From positions 1-35,701 of IMG/VR virus record IMGVR_UViG_3300015265_000010: a DNA stretch of 35,701 bases. The stretch is one strand, 5' to 3'. The position numbers and the translations under genes are program-made. The notes under the pieces are model-generated. The model saw only the letters and a list, made by a program, of their open reading frames with translations. It searched no databases and was not told where the DNA came from. Shown in pieces: positions 15,768-21,990 of this stretch (within the stretch, counting starts at the first letter, position 1; the number at the start of each line of letters is the position of its first letter). Source of the DNA: a virus.

Positions 15768-16855
15768 TACTTGGCACTCCATTTTTCAGCCAGCGTCAGC
15801 AGCTCATTGAAGGCGACGCGGACCGGGTGGCGCAGTTCGCGCTGGTGCTTGGCCAGCCAGTCCTGCAGTTCTTCTTTCGGGCTCTTAACCGCCATATGCA
15901 TGGCGCGCAGGGTCTGGTGGTCTTTGAACCCGCTGACCGCTGTGTGATAGCTGCCGCCGGTGTAGACGGTTTTGATCATGCCCCGGGCGACAACCGAATC
16001 CAGCTCGGCCTGGGACTTCACGGCGATAGCGCCAGGGTTCGCCTCTTTGAATTTCCGATAGCAGACCTCTTTCAAGATCTCCGGGCAGCCGTATTCCAGC
16101 AGGCTCAGATCGAGCACATCCTTTTCCATCATGTCGGCGATGTGATCCCACTGCTTGGTGTCCAGCCACATTTCCTTGGCCATGTGGCGCAGATCCCAGC
16201 TGTCGACGGTCTGGCGGTCACGCTCCAGCTTCAGGTGTTCAGGCAGCACGTCGTAGCCGTAGGTCAGATCGGTATTGCAGACGAATAGACCACCCACGTA
16301 CAGCTTGCCCGAGCGGCTCGGCAGGATGCTGCCGTAGCGCGTTCCGACCACGTCCGTCATCGGGGCCTGCATAAACAGACACATTTCATTGATTTGCGTG
16401 GTGTCGTCGTGATGCAGGCCGTCGATCTGGAACGTCAGGCCCTGGTTGTCGTAGATCGGCTCTTCGGTGATGGTCAGGACCTCGATGCCGAACAGATCGC
16501 TGTGAGTGAAGGCCGGGGTCCAGCTCACGCCGCCGTTGAGGACGGTTACCGGATAACCCAAGCGGGTCAGTACCAACAGCGCCAGCTTGAAGCCTTCGCC
16601 GAAACTGCCGATGGCGTCTGCGTTGTCGGCCTTGCTGGTTTGGCCAAGGACCAGGGTGCTGGCTGGCAGCGTGTCGAAGCGGCTGGTTATGCTGAGTTGA
16701 TGGCCGACGATGGAAAACTCGTTGGGCGACTCGCTGTCGAGCATGTTTTGCAGCAGTTCGCGTACAGCCTCGGTAACGCCCCAGTGGCGTACATAGTCGC
16801 GGGCCAGGGGCAGTTCGTAGGACTTGGATTTCGATTCGATCGTTGCGCTGGTCAT
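15767..16855 (-). CDS. GHKL-fold (HSP90-like) ATPase domain protein (362 aa)
   Basis: Near the N-terminus is the GHKL N box, VRELLQNMLDS, with E33, N37 and D40 placed to activate water and bind magnesium. The lid/G motif follows at 82-90 (IGSFGEGFK). These are the nucleotide-binding signatures shared by HSP90, gyrase B, MutL and histidine kinases. No kinase dimerisation domain or MutL endonuclease motif is visible; the remaining 200 residues are unrecognised. ATG 16855 has GAGGA six bases upstream. It lies directly behind the RNA hairpin at 16872-16974 and is coupled by TAATG to the annealing protein gene, suggesting a role in DNA processing or defence evasion. Confidence 0.75.
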   Translation of the reverse strand: MTSATIESKSKSYELPLARDYVRHWGVTEAVRELLQNMLDSESPNEFSIVGHQLSITSRFDTLPASTLVLGQTSKADNADAIGSFGEGFKLALLVLTRLGYPVTVLNGGVSWTPAFTHSDLFGIEVLTITEEPIYDNQGLTFQIDGLHHDDTTQINEMCLFMQAPMTDVVGTRYGSILPSRSGKLYVGGLFVCNTDLTYGYDVLPEHLKLERDRQTVDSWDLRHMAKEMWLDTKQWDHIADMMEKDVLDLSLLEYGCPEILKEVCYRKFKEANPGAIAVKSQAELDSVVARGMIKTVYTGGSYHTAVSGFKDHQTLRAMHMAVKSPKEELQDWLAKHQRELRHPVRVAFNELLTLAEKWSAK

Positions 16856-16871
16856 GGTCATTCCTCGGGTC

Positions 16872-16974
16872 AAAAAAAAGGATTCAAGAAGACTGCCACC
16901 CTTGCGGGCGTTGGCGGACAGGAATTGGTTCCTGCGCAGTCTTCTTGAATCCTTACCAATTTTCAGTCCGCCAA
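16872..16974 (-). promoter_or_regulatory. Terminator-like hairpin with crossing alternative stem (attenuator or pseudoknot candidate)
   Basis: Read leftward, a perfect 17-base inverted repeat (16952-16936 with 16896-16880, GGATTCAAGAAGACTGC and its complement) encloses 39 bases and is followed by T8 at 16879-16872, like an intrinsic terminator. A second pairing crosses it: TTGGCGGAC (16974-16966) with GTCCGCCAA (16919-16911), and AATTGGT (16961-16955) with ACCAATT (16929-16923). A small local hairpin CAGGAA/TTCCTG lies at 16919-16934. The structures could form a pseudoknot or compete. The element abuts the GAGGA of the GHKL gene, so it could control transcription or translation of the recombination block. 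Confidence 0.8.
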
Positions 16975-16999
16975 GACTGTCTCTGTGGGGCGGATGTTG

Positions 17000-17326
17000 C
17001 TATGTTTCTGCCACTACGTCAAGCGCTGATTTCTTGTCGCTGGGCAGGTGATATACCAGCACCTCGGTGGTGTACTTCGGTCCTCTCTTGCGCGACAGCC
17101 CGACCCGGTGCAGCTCGCCTTGCATCAGCCGGTGCACGTCTTCCGGGTAGCAGTAGCCGACCTTGAACGGGACGAACTCCTGCACCCTGGTCAGGGCCTC
17201 GGCGCGGGCTAGCAGCGACATCAGTTCATCGACGTGGATGGTGCACATCTTGCGCCCGGACTGCTGCGCCATCTGCAGTTCGGCGTTCAAGGCGTTGAGG
17301 TCGATGGTGTTGGACCCACGGCTCAT
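17000..17326 (-). CDS. Hypothetical protein (108 aa)
   Basis: The start at 17326 has AGGAG eight bases upstream and overlaps the previous stop as ATGA. The N-terminal half is helical (NALNAELQMAQQSG ... DELMSLLARAEALTRV). The C-terminal half is basic and beta-rich (VGLSRKRGPKYTTEVLVYHL). No family recognised. It is the last gene before the hairpin region, which fills the 145 bases to the next start. Confidence 0.6.
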   Translation of the reverse strand: MSRGSNTIDLNALNAELQMAQQSGRKMCTIHVDELMSLLARAEALTRVQEFVPFKVGYCYPEDVHRLMQGELHRVGLSRKRGPKYTTEVLVYHLPSDKKSALDVVAET

Positions 17327-17499
17327 GCGTTTTGCTCCTGGTTGAGTTTCTTCAGCAGCGCCCGCTGCCGCTGGATCTGCCGCACGCACTTGCCGAAGCG
17401 CTGGGCCAGTTGGCCGTTGCTCAGGTTGCGCGACAGGATCAGTTGGTTTTGCTCGTCGGTGTATTTCAGCGACTCCATCACTTCAGCCAGTACGCTCAT
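17323..17499 (-). CDS. Small helix-turn-helix-like protein (58 aa)
   Basis: A short protein whose middle, LSNGQLAQRFGKCVRQIQRQRALLKK, looks like a helix-turn-helix of the sigma region 4 or resolvase kind (a helix LAQRFG, a turn, and a recognition helix rich in Arg and Gln). AAGGAG lies eight bases before the ATG. It could be a transcription factor for the accessory operon. The motif is suggestive only. Confidence 0.55.
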   Translation of the reverse strand: MSVLAEVMESLKYTDEQNQLILSRNLSNGQLAQRFGKCVRQIQRQRALLKKLNQEQNA

Positions 17500-18359
17500 T
17501 GATTCAGCTCCTTGACCTTGTCGAGGCAGGCGTTCCAGCCGTAAACCTCCCCGCAAGAATGAATATCATCGTAGGATTCTTGTGTCGGAGCGTCTTGGTA
17601 TTCTTTGCGTTCAGGCAGCACCACCGATACCGGCGCGGGCTGCGAGGCGAACAGCGGTGTTATTACTGAGCCGCCTTCAGCAGCAACAATCAGGCCTGTC
17701 GCTGTATTGGTGATTGACCAGCACCGAATATTCCCGTTCTTATCGAATACCGCATACGCCACCGGCTCGCCCTGCCCACCCTTCAGCTGCTCGATTTCAG
17801 CCTGGAGCTGGGTGATGGTTGGCTGGTCACTAAAACTATGCACCTTCAGAAAGCCCCCATCCGTTCTACATTCTTCCGGATCGAAGCCAAGCAGGCGCAG
17901 GACTGAATCAATGTCATCGCAGTCGCGCGCTAGCTGTTTTCTAGCGTCGTCGCGCTGGCGTTGAATTGCGTTTAATTCAGCGGACTTGTCTAAAAGATCG
18001 CTGGTCAGCTGGGCGATGGTGGCTTGCAGCTCGGCGAGTTCGGGCGGGGCGGTATCGAAGTTCGGCTCTGGGTCTACAGCAAGCAGTGTGAAGGAGTCGC
18101 CGTCTTCCATGACTTCTACGATCTTGCAGAACAATCGATTACCTGCATCGTGGTCACCAGTCGAAACATCCACGCTTACTGTTTTCCCCTCAACCAATCG
18201 TGCAGCGATCTCAAGATCAGACTCTTGGCGCTCGACGACAGGGGCGGCGATATTCAGAGCTTGCGCCAAATCATGACATTGGTTTGAGGTTAGAACAGGG
18301 GCGCCGCGAACTTTTTCCAGAGCTGCCGCAACGTCGATCATTGTGATTTTACTGCTCAT
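17496..18359 (-). CDS. Hypothetical accessory protein with coiled coil (287 aa)
   Basis: Residues 100-150 form a probable coiled coil (LAELQATIAQLTSDLLDKSAELNAIQ). A separate domain starts GEPVAYAVFDKNGNIRCWS near residue 200, and the C-terminus NACLDKVKELNQ resembles endings of other phage accessory proteins. GGGAG lies seven bases before the chosen ATG, inside a 16-base sequence repeated at 18502-18517. Function unknown; mosaic build suggests assembly from exchangeable phage modules. Confidence 0.65.
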   Translation of the reverse strand: MSSKITMIDVAAALEKVRGAPVLTSNQCHDLAQALNIAAPVVERQESDLEIAARLVEGKTVSVDVSTGDHDAGNRLFCKIVEVMEDGDSFTLLAVDPEPNFDTAPPELAELQATIAQLTSDLLDKSAELNAIQRQRDDARKQLARDCDDIDSVLRLLGFDPEECRTDGGFLKVHSFSDQPTITQLQAEIEQLKGGQGEPVAYAVFDKNGNIRCWSITNTATGLIVAAEGGSVITPLFASQPAPVSVVLPERKEYQDAPTQESYDDIHSCGEVYGWNACLDKVKELNQ

Positions 18360-18371
18360 TCGCTTGCTCCC
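18356..18371 (-). repeat. 16-base start-site repeat, copy A
   Basis: On the minus strand GGGAGCAAGCGAATGA gives a ribosome site and the ATG of the 287-residue gene, and supplies the stop of the upstream gene. An identical copy lies at 18502-18517. Confidence 0.85.
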
Positions 18372-19039
18372 ATCTTCTTTAGGCATGCAGCGCAAGTGAC
18401 CTTGCTCCGGTCACTGGTGAATTGGGTGGCCTTCACCTTTCTCCCACATTTGACCCGTATGAGTCCCAGCATGGATAACGATTGCCACATATGAACTTTG
18501 TTCATTCGCTTGCTCCCCGATTCGGTGGGTTTGAGGGCGTCGGCAAGTTTGCAGCCAGCTTCATGGCCTGAGTCTTTCGGCTCTTGGCACTCAACGCAGT
18601 AATACCCGCCAGGCCTGTGACTATGACTGTCGTACGGTTCCCAATCCCATTGATGCTCGGTCAGCAGCGCGACCAGCTCCGCATTCCGCTGCTCGGCGGC
18701 CGTCAGGCGCTGTTGCAGATCACCTTGAGCCTTTGAATTTGCACTGCTTTCGCGATTCCAGATGTCACGCTCTGAGTGGAAAACAGATTCAAGTTCTGCG
18801 TATTGGCTGGCCCACACCTTCGCCTTGGCCAGCTCTTCCCGCAGCGCAGACAGTTCTTTCGACTGATCACGGCTATCGTTTTCTGACCATGCAAGATCGG
18901 CGGTCAGCAACTCGATATGCTCGCTCAAGACAGCCAGTTCGGATTGGGCGGCGTCGAAGTCTGAAGCTAAGACCACTTCATAGACCTTTGTAGCCCCTTC
19001 GAGATTTATTGATCTATGCCAGCGTTTAGCTTCACTCAT
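18356..19039 (-). CDS. Hypothetical protein with coiled coil and two Cys-rich segments (227 aa)
   Basis: Residues 28-120 are mainly coiled coil. Residues 145-165 hold a CVEC and a later Cys (YYCVECQEPKDSGHEAGC), and the last 45 residues hold CGRK and CAAC, so one or two zinc sites are possible. GGAGG lies six bases before the ATG. The junction at residue 173-178 (GSKRM) is encoded by the same 16 bases that elsewhere form a ribosome site plus start codon, so the last 49 residues may once have been, or may still be, a separate gene starting at 18504. Confidence 0.6.
   Translation of the reverse strand: MSEAKRWHRSINLEGATKVYEVVLASDFDAAQSELAVLSEHIELLTADLAWSENDSRDQSKELSALREELAKAKVWASQYAELESVFHSERDIWNRESSANSKAQGDLQQRLTAAEQRNAELVALLTEHQWDWEPYDSHSHRPGGYYCVECQEPKDSGHEAGCKLADALKPTESGSKRMNKVHMWQSLSMLGLIRVKCGRKVKATQFTSDRSKVTCAACLKKMGASE
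18502..18517 (-). repeat. 16-base start-site repeat, copy B, inside a longer reading frame
   Basis: Identical to 18356-18371. Here it lies within an open frame and encodes GSKRM. It also offers a good ribosome site for an internal start at 18504 that would make a 49-residue protein with two CxxC-like pairs (CGRK, CAAC). Confidence 0.8.
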
Positions 19040-19217
19040 CAGAAACCTCCGAGAGCGCTACTGGCCCGAGAGCGTCAGTGATGGCCTCGTCGATGGTGAA
19101 GCCGTGGCCCGTGTACTGGATGGTTTCTTGGTCGTCGTAGACCTCGGCGCACCATCCTGCATTGTATTCAGGGGTCAGTGCGATGCGGCGCGACTGGATC
19201 AGTTCAATCAGGTTCAT
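19032..19217 (-). CDS. Hypothetical protein (61 aa)
   Basis: The protein starts MNLIELIQSRRIALTPEYN and has an acidic C-terminus. ATG at 19217 is seven bases after GAGG; ATG 19220 in the TGATGATG overlap is an equal alternative. A fold resembling small alpha/beta phage proteins (WCAEVYDDQETIQYTGHG) is possible. No function recognised. Confidence 0.6.
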   Translation of the reverse strand: MNLIELIQSRRIALTPEYNAGWCAEVYDDQETIQYTGHGFTIDEAITDALGPVALSEVSDE

Positions 19218-19219
19218 CA

Positions 19220-19396
19220 TCAATCCTCACTCTGTTTCCCGGCATACGGCTTTCCGCATCTCGGGCAATCACCATGGTTAGAAATCCACTCAGCCGAATA
19301 GGCGCTCTTGTGGCAGTAGGTACAATTGACCATTACGAGGTCTTCGGGCGGATCAAGGGGCGGGCCGCCAACATAAATCCTGTTGCTCGGTTTCAC
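19220..19396 (-). CDS. Zinc-ribbon-like protein (58 aa)
   Basis: Two Cys pairs, CTYC and CPRC, separated by about 18 residues, suggest a zinc ribbon. A GTG at 19396 overlaps the upstream stop as GTGA and gives MKPSNRIYVGGPPLDPPEDL at the start; an ATG 21 codons later would give a shorter form. Function unknown; such ribbons often bind nucleic acid or protein. Confidence 0.55.
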   Translation of the reverse strand: MKPSNRIYVGGPPLDPPEDLVMVNCTYCHKSAYSAEWISNHGDCPRCGKPYAGKQSED

Positions 19397-19620
19397 TTCC
19401 AGAGCCCCGCACCAACCGCCAGCCACATGCAACCCATCAAGGTGGCGGCGATGGAAATACTGGCGCAGCCGAGGGCGTACAGCACCGGGCGGCGTTGCGC
19501 GAAGGGCGCCGGCTCTTCACTCAGCGGGATCGGCTCGCTGGCCTTGATCATCACGCCACGGGAGCGCCAGTAGTTCAGCGCGTGGGCTTCCAGAATGGTG
19601 CAGCGTTGGGCTTGGCTCAT
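19393..19620 (-). CDS. Small membrane protein (75 aa)
   Basis: A soluble N-terminal half of 45 residues is followed by a hydrophobic segment of about 25 residues (VLYALGCASISIAATLMGCM) and a short tail. One, perhaps two, membrane passes are predicted. GGGAG lies eight bases before the ATG, which overlaps the upstream stop. Function unknown. Confidence 0.6.
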   Translation of the reverse strand: MSQAQRCTILEAHALNYWRSRGVMIKASEPIPLSEEPAPFAQRRPVLYALGCASISIAATLMGCMWLAVGAGLWK

Positions 19621-19976
19621 TTCAATGGCTCCCACAGAGCTTTCAGGTATTCATAACGCGGTTCGAGGTAGGCCAAGATCAGCTGGACATCATCCTCTGT
19701 AATGGTCTTTACCTTGCATACCACGAATCGACCTTTGCGCTGCTGCATGATGAAGAATTCGCCATAGAACCCATCAGGTGCCTCGCCTTCCTCATAATCA
19801 TCCTTGTCGTGTTCCTTGATGTCGAAACGGAACAGCAAGTTGTAATCAAGATCGGCATCACCCATCTCGTCGAGAAAGTCCTTGAATGTTTCGTGCGGGT
19901 AAACGCATTCATTGGAATAGAAGTTCCCAACATTGCAGTAGTACGCATGCTTTACAGCGAGGTCTTTTAGCTTCAT
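19617..19976 (-). CDS. Hypothetical acidic protein (119 aa)
   Basis: The start at 19976 has AAGGAG seven bases upstream and a TGATG overlap. The middle is strikingly acidic (FDIKEHDKDDYEEGEAPDG), a feature of some DNA-mimic proteins, and the flanks are mixed alpha/beta with many Tyr and Phe. No family recognised. Acidic early phage proteins often target host enzymes, but that is only a possibility here. Confidence 0.6.
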   Translation of the reverse strand: MKLKDLAVKHAYYCNVGNFYSNECVYPHETFKDFLDEMGDADLDYNLLFRFDIKEHDKDDYEEGEAPDGFYGEFFIMQQRKGRFVVCKVKTITEDDVQLILAYLEPRYEYLKALWEPLK

Positions 19977-20194
19977 CACAGTTCTCCTTTCTGGTTTTTG
20001 CGCTGGGCGCGGATCAAAGCGGTCATCACCAGCTGATTCGAATACTCCGCCGGGGAAATGTGACTCACCGCGCAAGCATAGGAAAACATCGCTTCGGCGG
20101 TCTTCAGTGATTCCTCGGCGTAAGCCTCGCCGTCACAGGTGCGCGCAATGTTCAGGTGCAGATCGATGATGGATTGGCCGCTGGTGGGGATCAT
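19976..20194 (-). CDS. Hypothetical protein (72 aa)
   Basis: A helical protein, MIPTSGQSIIDLHLNIART and onward, with a basic C-terminal helix (LVMTALIRAQRKNQKG). Its start lies in a copy of the repeated start cassette (20191-20217). No function recognised. Confidence 0.55.
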   Translation of the reverse strand: MIPTSGQSIIDLHLNIARTCDGEAYAEESLKTAEAMFSYACAVSHISPAEYSNQLVMTALIRAQRKNQKGEL

Positions 20195-20217
20195 GGTCTT
20201 GGTCTCTCGGTGTTGGT
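20191..20217 (-). repeat. Start-site cassette, copy 2
   Basis: Minus strand ACCAACACCGAG, then AGACCAA, then GACCATGA. Same organisation as the copies at 11330-11355, 23465-23491, 24371-24395 and 27152-27178, with the ATG of a gene at its end. Confidence 0.7.
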
Positions 20218-20233
20218 ACTGGCAAAGCCAGGG

Positions 20234-20389
20234 TTATTGATCGCTACGACGTCGGCCCTTGTTGGCGCGCTTCAGTTGCGCGGCATCGAGTTCGTCAGCG
20301 CTGAAGTACCAGACCAGCAGGCCGGTGCCGACAATGGCGACGATGATCACCAGCGCCAGCAGTAACAGTGGGATTAGATGGTCAAGCAT
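20234..20389 (-). CDS. Single-pass membrane protein (51 aa)
   Basis: Residues 5-28 are one membrane helix (IPLLLLALVIIVAIVGTGLL). A 20-residue cytoplasmic-style tail follows and ends in KRANKGRRRSDQ, so the positive tail should face the cytoplasm. GGAG lies eight bases upstream, in GGAGTCACCGCC, almost the same leader as the first gene of the operon. Function unknown; early membrane peptides often affect superinfection or host physiology. Confidence 0.6.
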   Translation of the reverse strand: MLDHLIPLLLLALVIIVAIVGTGLLVWYFSADELDAAQLKRANKGRRRSDQ

Positions 20390-20407
20390 GGCGGTGACTC
20401 CATGGGC

Positions 20408-20584
20408 TTAAATCGAGCGGGCGGCCTGTTCATTCAACAGATTGGCTTCGGCCTTGCTGGGTTTGCGCGGCTTGCCGAGCAGCTTGGGCAACAACACGCG
20501 CTGGGTGTAACTCTGGCCGATGGCAATTTCGTACAGGCTGCCGAGGGCGTGCAGGAAAACGAGTTTGCTGATGTGCAGCTTCAT
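20408..20584 (-). CDS. First gene of the leftward operon, basic hypothetical protein (58 aa)
   Basis: A short basic protein (MKLHISKLVFLHALGSLYEI ... LLPKLLGKPRKPSKAEANLL). AAGGAG lies nine bases before the ATG. The gene is about 36 bases downstream of the expected leftward start point, so it should be expressed early. The basic middle would suit nucleic-acid binding. No family recognised. Confidence 0.6.
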   Translation of the reverse strand: MKLHISKLVFLHALGSLYEIAIGQSYTQRVLLPKLLGKPRKPSKAEANLLNEQAARSI

Positions 20585-20626
20585 TGCGGTGACTCCTTGG
20601 GTGAGTTGCTTCCTGGTGTGAGACGA

Positions 20627-20655
20627 ACTGTAGGCTCGCGGCCGGGTCCTGTCAA
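20627..20655 (-). promoter_or_regulatory. Leftward early promoter
   Basis: Minus strand TTGACA (20655-20650), a 17-base spacer and TACAGT (20632-20627). The -35 is perfect consensus. Transcription should start near 20620 and read the 58-residue gene first. It lies beside the operator repeats at 20676-20706. Confidence 0.75.
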
Positions 20656-20675
20656 CGGCAGAATAAATATTTCTT

Positions 20676-20706
20676 TCGGTACCATTGCAAGTCGCATCGG
20701 TACCAT
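20676..20706. promoter_or_regulatory. Two operator-like repeats in the divergent switch region
   Basis: TCGGTACCAT occurs at 20676-20685 and again at 20697-20706, 21 bases apart, that is two helical turns. Each contains the palindrome GGTACC. One copy lies in the spacer of the proposed rightward promoter, the other between the two promoters. The Cro-like protein encoded at 20752 is the obvious candidate to bind them. Confidence 0.65.
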
Positions 20707-20713
20707 ATAGATT
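20685..20713 (+). promoter_or_regulatory. Rightward early promoter
   Basis: TTGCAA (20685-20690), a 17-base spacer and TAGATT (20708-20713), with TATAGA two bases earlier as an alternative -10. It would start about 30 bases before the Cro-like gene. TTGCAA is its own complement and is also followed on the minus strand, after 17 bases, by TTTATT, so a second weaker leftward promoter is possible. Confidence 0.6.
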
Positions 20714-20751
20714 GAATTCCATCGAAGCAGGCCACCCATAGGAGAGCGGAA

Positions 20752-20952
20752 ATGAATCTACGAAAGAGCATCAAGAAGTGTTTGCTAGATAAGGAAATGA
20801 GCCAGAAGGACCTGGCCATCAAACTGGGTATGAGCGAAACCAGCATGAGCCAGCTCGCCGCGCAAACATCGTGCACCGGGGCCACGCTTCAGAAGCTGGC
20901 CGAAGCCTTCGATATGAAGGTCAGCGAGTTCATTGCGATCGGGGAGGACTGA
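20752..20952 (+). CDS. Cro-like helix-turn-helix repressor (66 aa)
   Basis: Residues 16-58 form an XRE-type helix-turn-helix: SQKDLAIKLGMSETSMSQLA as first and recognition helices, then TGATLQKLAEAFDMKVSEF. There is no dimerisation or cleavage domain of the CI type. GGAG lies seven bases upstream. The gene is first in the rightward operon that carries the replication genes, the place of cro in lambdoid phages. It probably binds the repeats at 20676-20706 and lowers early transcription. Confidence 0.8.
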   Translation: MNLRKSIKKCLLDKEMSQKDLAIKLGMSETSMSQLAAQTSCTGATLQKLAEAFDMKVSEFIAIGED

Positions 20953-20954
20953 AT

Positions 20955-21314
20955 ATGTCGGTAGGCCCGGTTAAGCGGTTCAACGCCGTAAACAGAACAG
21001 ATGGGAAATGCGGCTATTGCGGCGCTGATCTTGATGAGCGAAATCTAACGATCGACCACAAGATTCCGAAATGCCATGGCGGCGACCATGCCCAAGAAAA
21101 CCTTTTGGCTTGCTGTCGCTGGTGCAATACCAGCAAAGGGCGAAGCCACATTGAAGACTTCAGGCTCCGCATGTCTGCAAGGGCTCTGCCGGTGAAGTTC
21201 AACGCAGAACAATTGGCCTATCTGGCATCAATCGGCGTTGCGCCAGCGGTTGGTTTTGACCCGAATCACCAGTTCTATTTTGAAAGGATGGCAATCAATG
21301 AACCGTCGATTTAA
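20955..21314 (+). CDS. HNH endonuclease (119 aa)
   Basis: A compact HNH domain: zinc knuckle C19-x-x-C22, the IDHKIPKCHGG active-site strand (D34, H35), N49 and the second knuckle C54-x-x-C57 in CCRWCNTSKG. GGGAGG lies seven bases before the ATG. It overlaps the replication initiator gene by 17 bases. It may be a free-standing nuclease or act in phage DNA metabolism; small HNH proteins next to terminase can help packaging, but this one is far from it. Confidence 0.8.
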   Translation: MSVGPVKRFNAVNRTDGKCGYCGADLDERNLTIDHKIPKCHGGDHAQENLLACCRWCNTSKGRSHIEDFRLRMSARALPVKFNAEQLAYLASIGVAPAVGFDPNHQFYFERMAINEPSI

Positions 21315-21990
21315 AGGAATCTGGATTCCTGCGGCGATCTGGCTTTCTACGGATCTGCGCGTTGGCGAGAAGATCATGCTGGTGGAAATTGAAAGCCTCG
21401 AGGATGAAAAGCGTGGCTGCTATGCCAGCAATGCGCACTTTTCTGAATTCTTTGGATTGTCTATTTCGCGGGTCAGTGAAGTGATCAGCCAGCTGGAGCA
21501 GAAAGGCTTCATCACCATCGAACAAAAGCGTGATGGCCTGCGGGTTGTAGAGCGACAAATCAGGCTGACGAAATCGTTTGACGATATGCAGACTTCTTCG
21601 GAAAAGGCGATGAACCCCTTCGGAAAAGGCGATGAACCCCCTTCGGAAAAGGCGAAGGGAAGTAATACAAAGATCTTGAGTAATACAGATAAAGAAAAGC
21701 TCTCTTGTGATCAGCAAGCTGAACACATCCCATACGAGGATATTTTTAATACCTTTGAGCGAGTGTTACCGAACAAGCCAAAGGTGAAAGTCCGCGATGA
21801 CGCAAGGCGAAAATTGATCCGCTCACTGTGGCGCAGCAACCCTAAATTCCAGACCGTTGATTTCTGGGAGCGTTACTACGCTGTAGTGAAGTCCAGCAAG
21901 TTCCTGATGGATTCGAAATCGCTGGCGTTCGACTGGCTGCACAAGCCGGCCAACTTCAAAAAGGTTGCTGAGGGGAATTATTCAGAATGA
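21298..21990 (+). CDS. Replication initiator / replisome organiser (O-like, 230 aa)
   Basis: Residues 25-95 look like a winged helix (ASNAHFSEFFGLSISRVSEV ... GFITIEQKRDG), the DNA-binding part of O-like and phage replication initiators. Residues 101-122 are a low-complexity linker encoded by DNA iterons. The C-terminal 80 residues (NPKFQTVDFWERYYAVVKSS ... FDWLHKPANFKKVAEGNY) match a domain common at the end of phage initiators, likely to contact the helicase. The gene is AT-richer than its neighbours and is directly followed (ATGA) by the DnaB helicase gene. Confidence 0.75.
   Translation: MNRRFKGIWIPAAIWLSTDLRVGEKIMLVEIESLEDEKRGCYASNAHFSEFFGLSISRVSEVISQLEQKGFITIEQKRDGLRVVERQIRLTKSFDDMQTSSEKAMNPFGKGDEPPSEKAKGSNTKILSNTDKEKLSCDQQAEHIPYEDIFNTFERVLPNKPKVKVRDDARRKLIRSLWRSNPKFQTVDFWERYYAVVKSSKFLMDSKSLAFDWLHKPANFKKVAEGNYSE
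21597..21658 (+). repeat. Iterons inside the initiator gene, probable replication origin
   Basis: Three direct repeats of TTCGGAAAAGGCGATGAACC type lie at 21597-21618, 21619-21641 and 21642-21658 (third partial), spaced 22 and 23 bases, about two helical turns. An AT-rich stretch follows with AGTAATACA twice (21661-21669, 21679-21687). Iterons plus AT-rich DNA within the initiator gene is the lambda ori arrangement. Confidence 0.75.

Noticed and set aside
20685-20690. TTGCAA as the main leftward -35
   Set aside because: Its minus-strand -10 (TTTATT) is poor; TTGACA at 20655-20650 with TACAGT is clearly better, so it is kept only as a possible second promoter.
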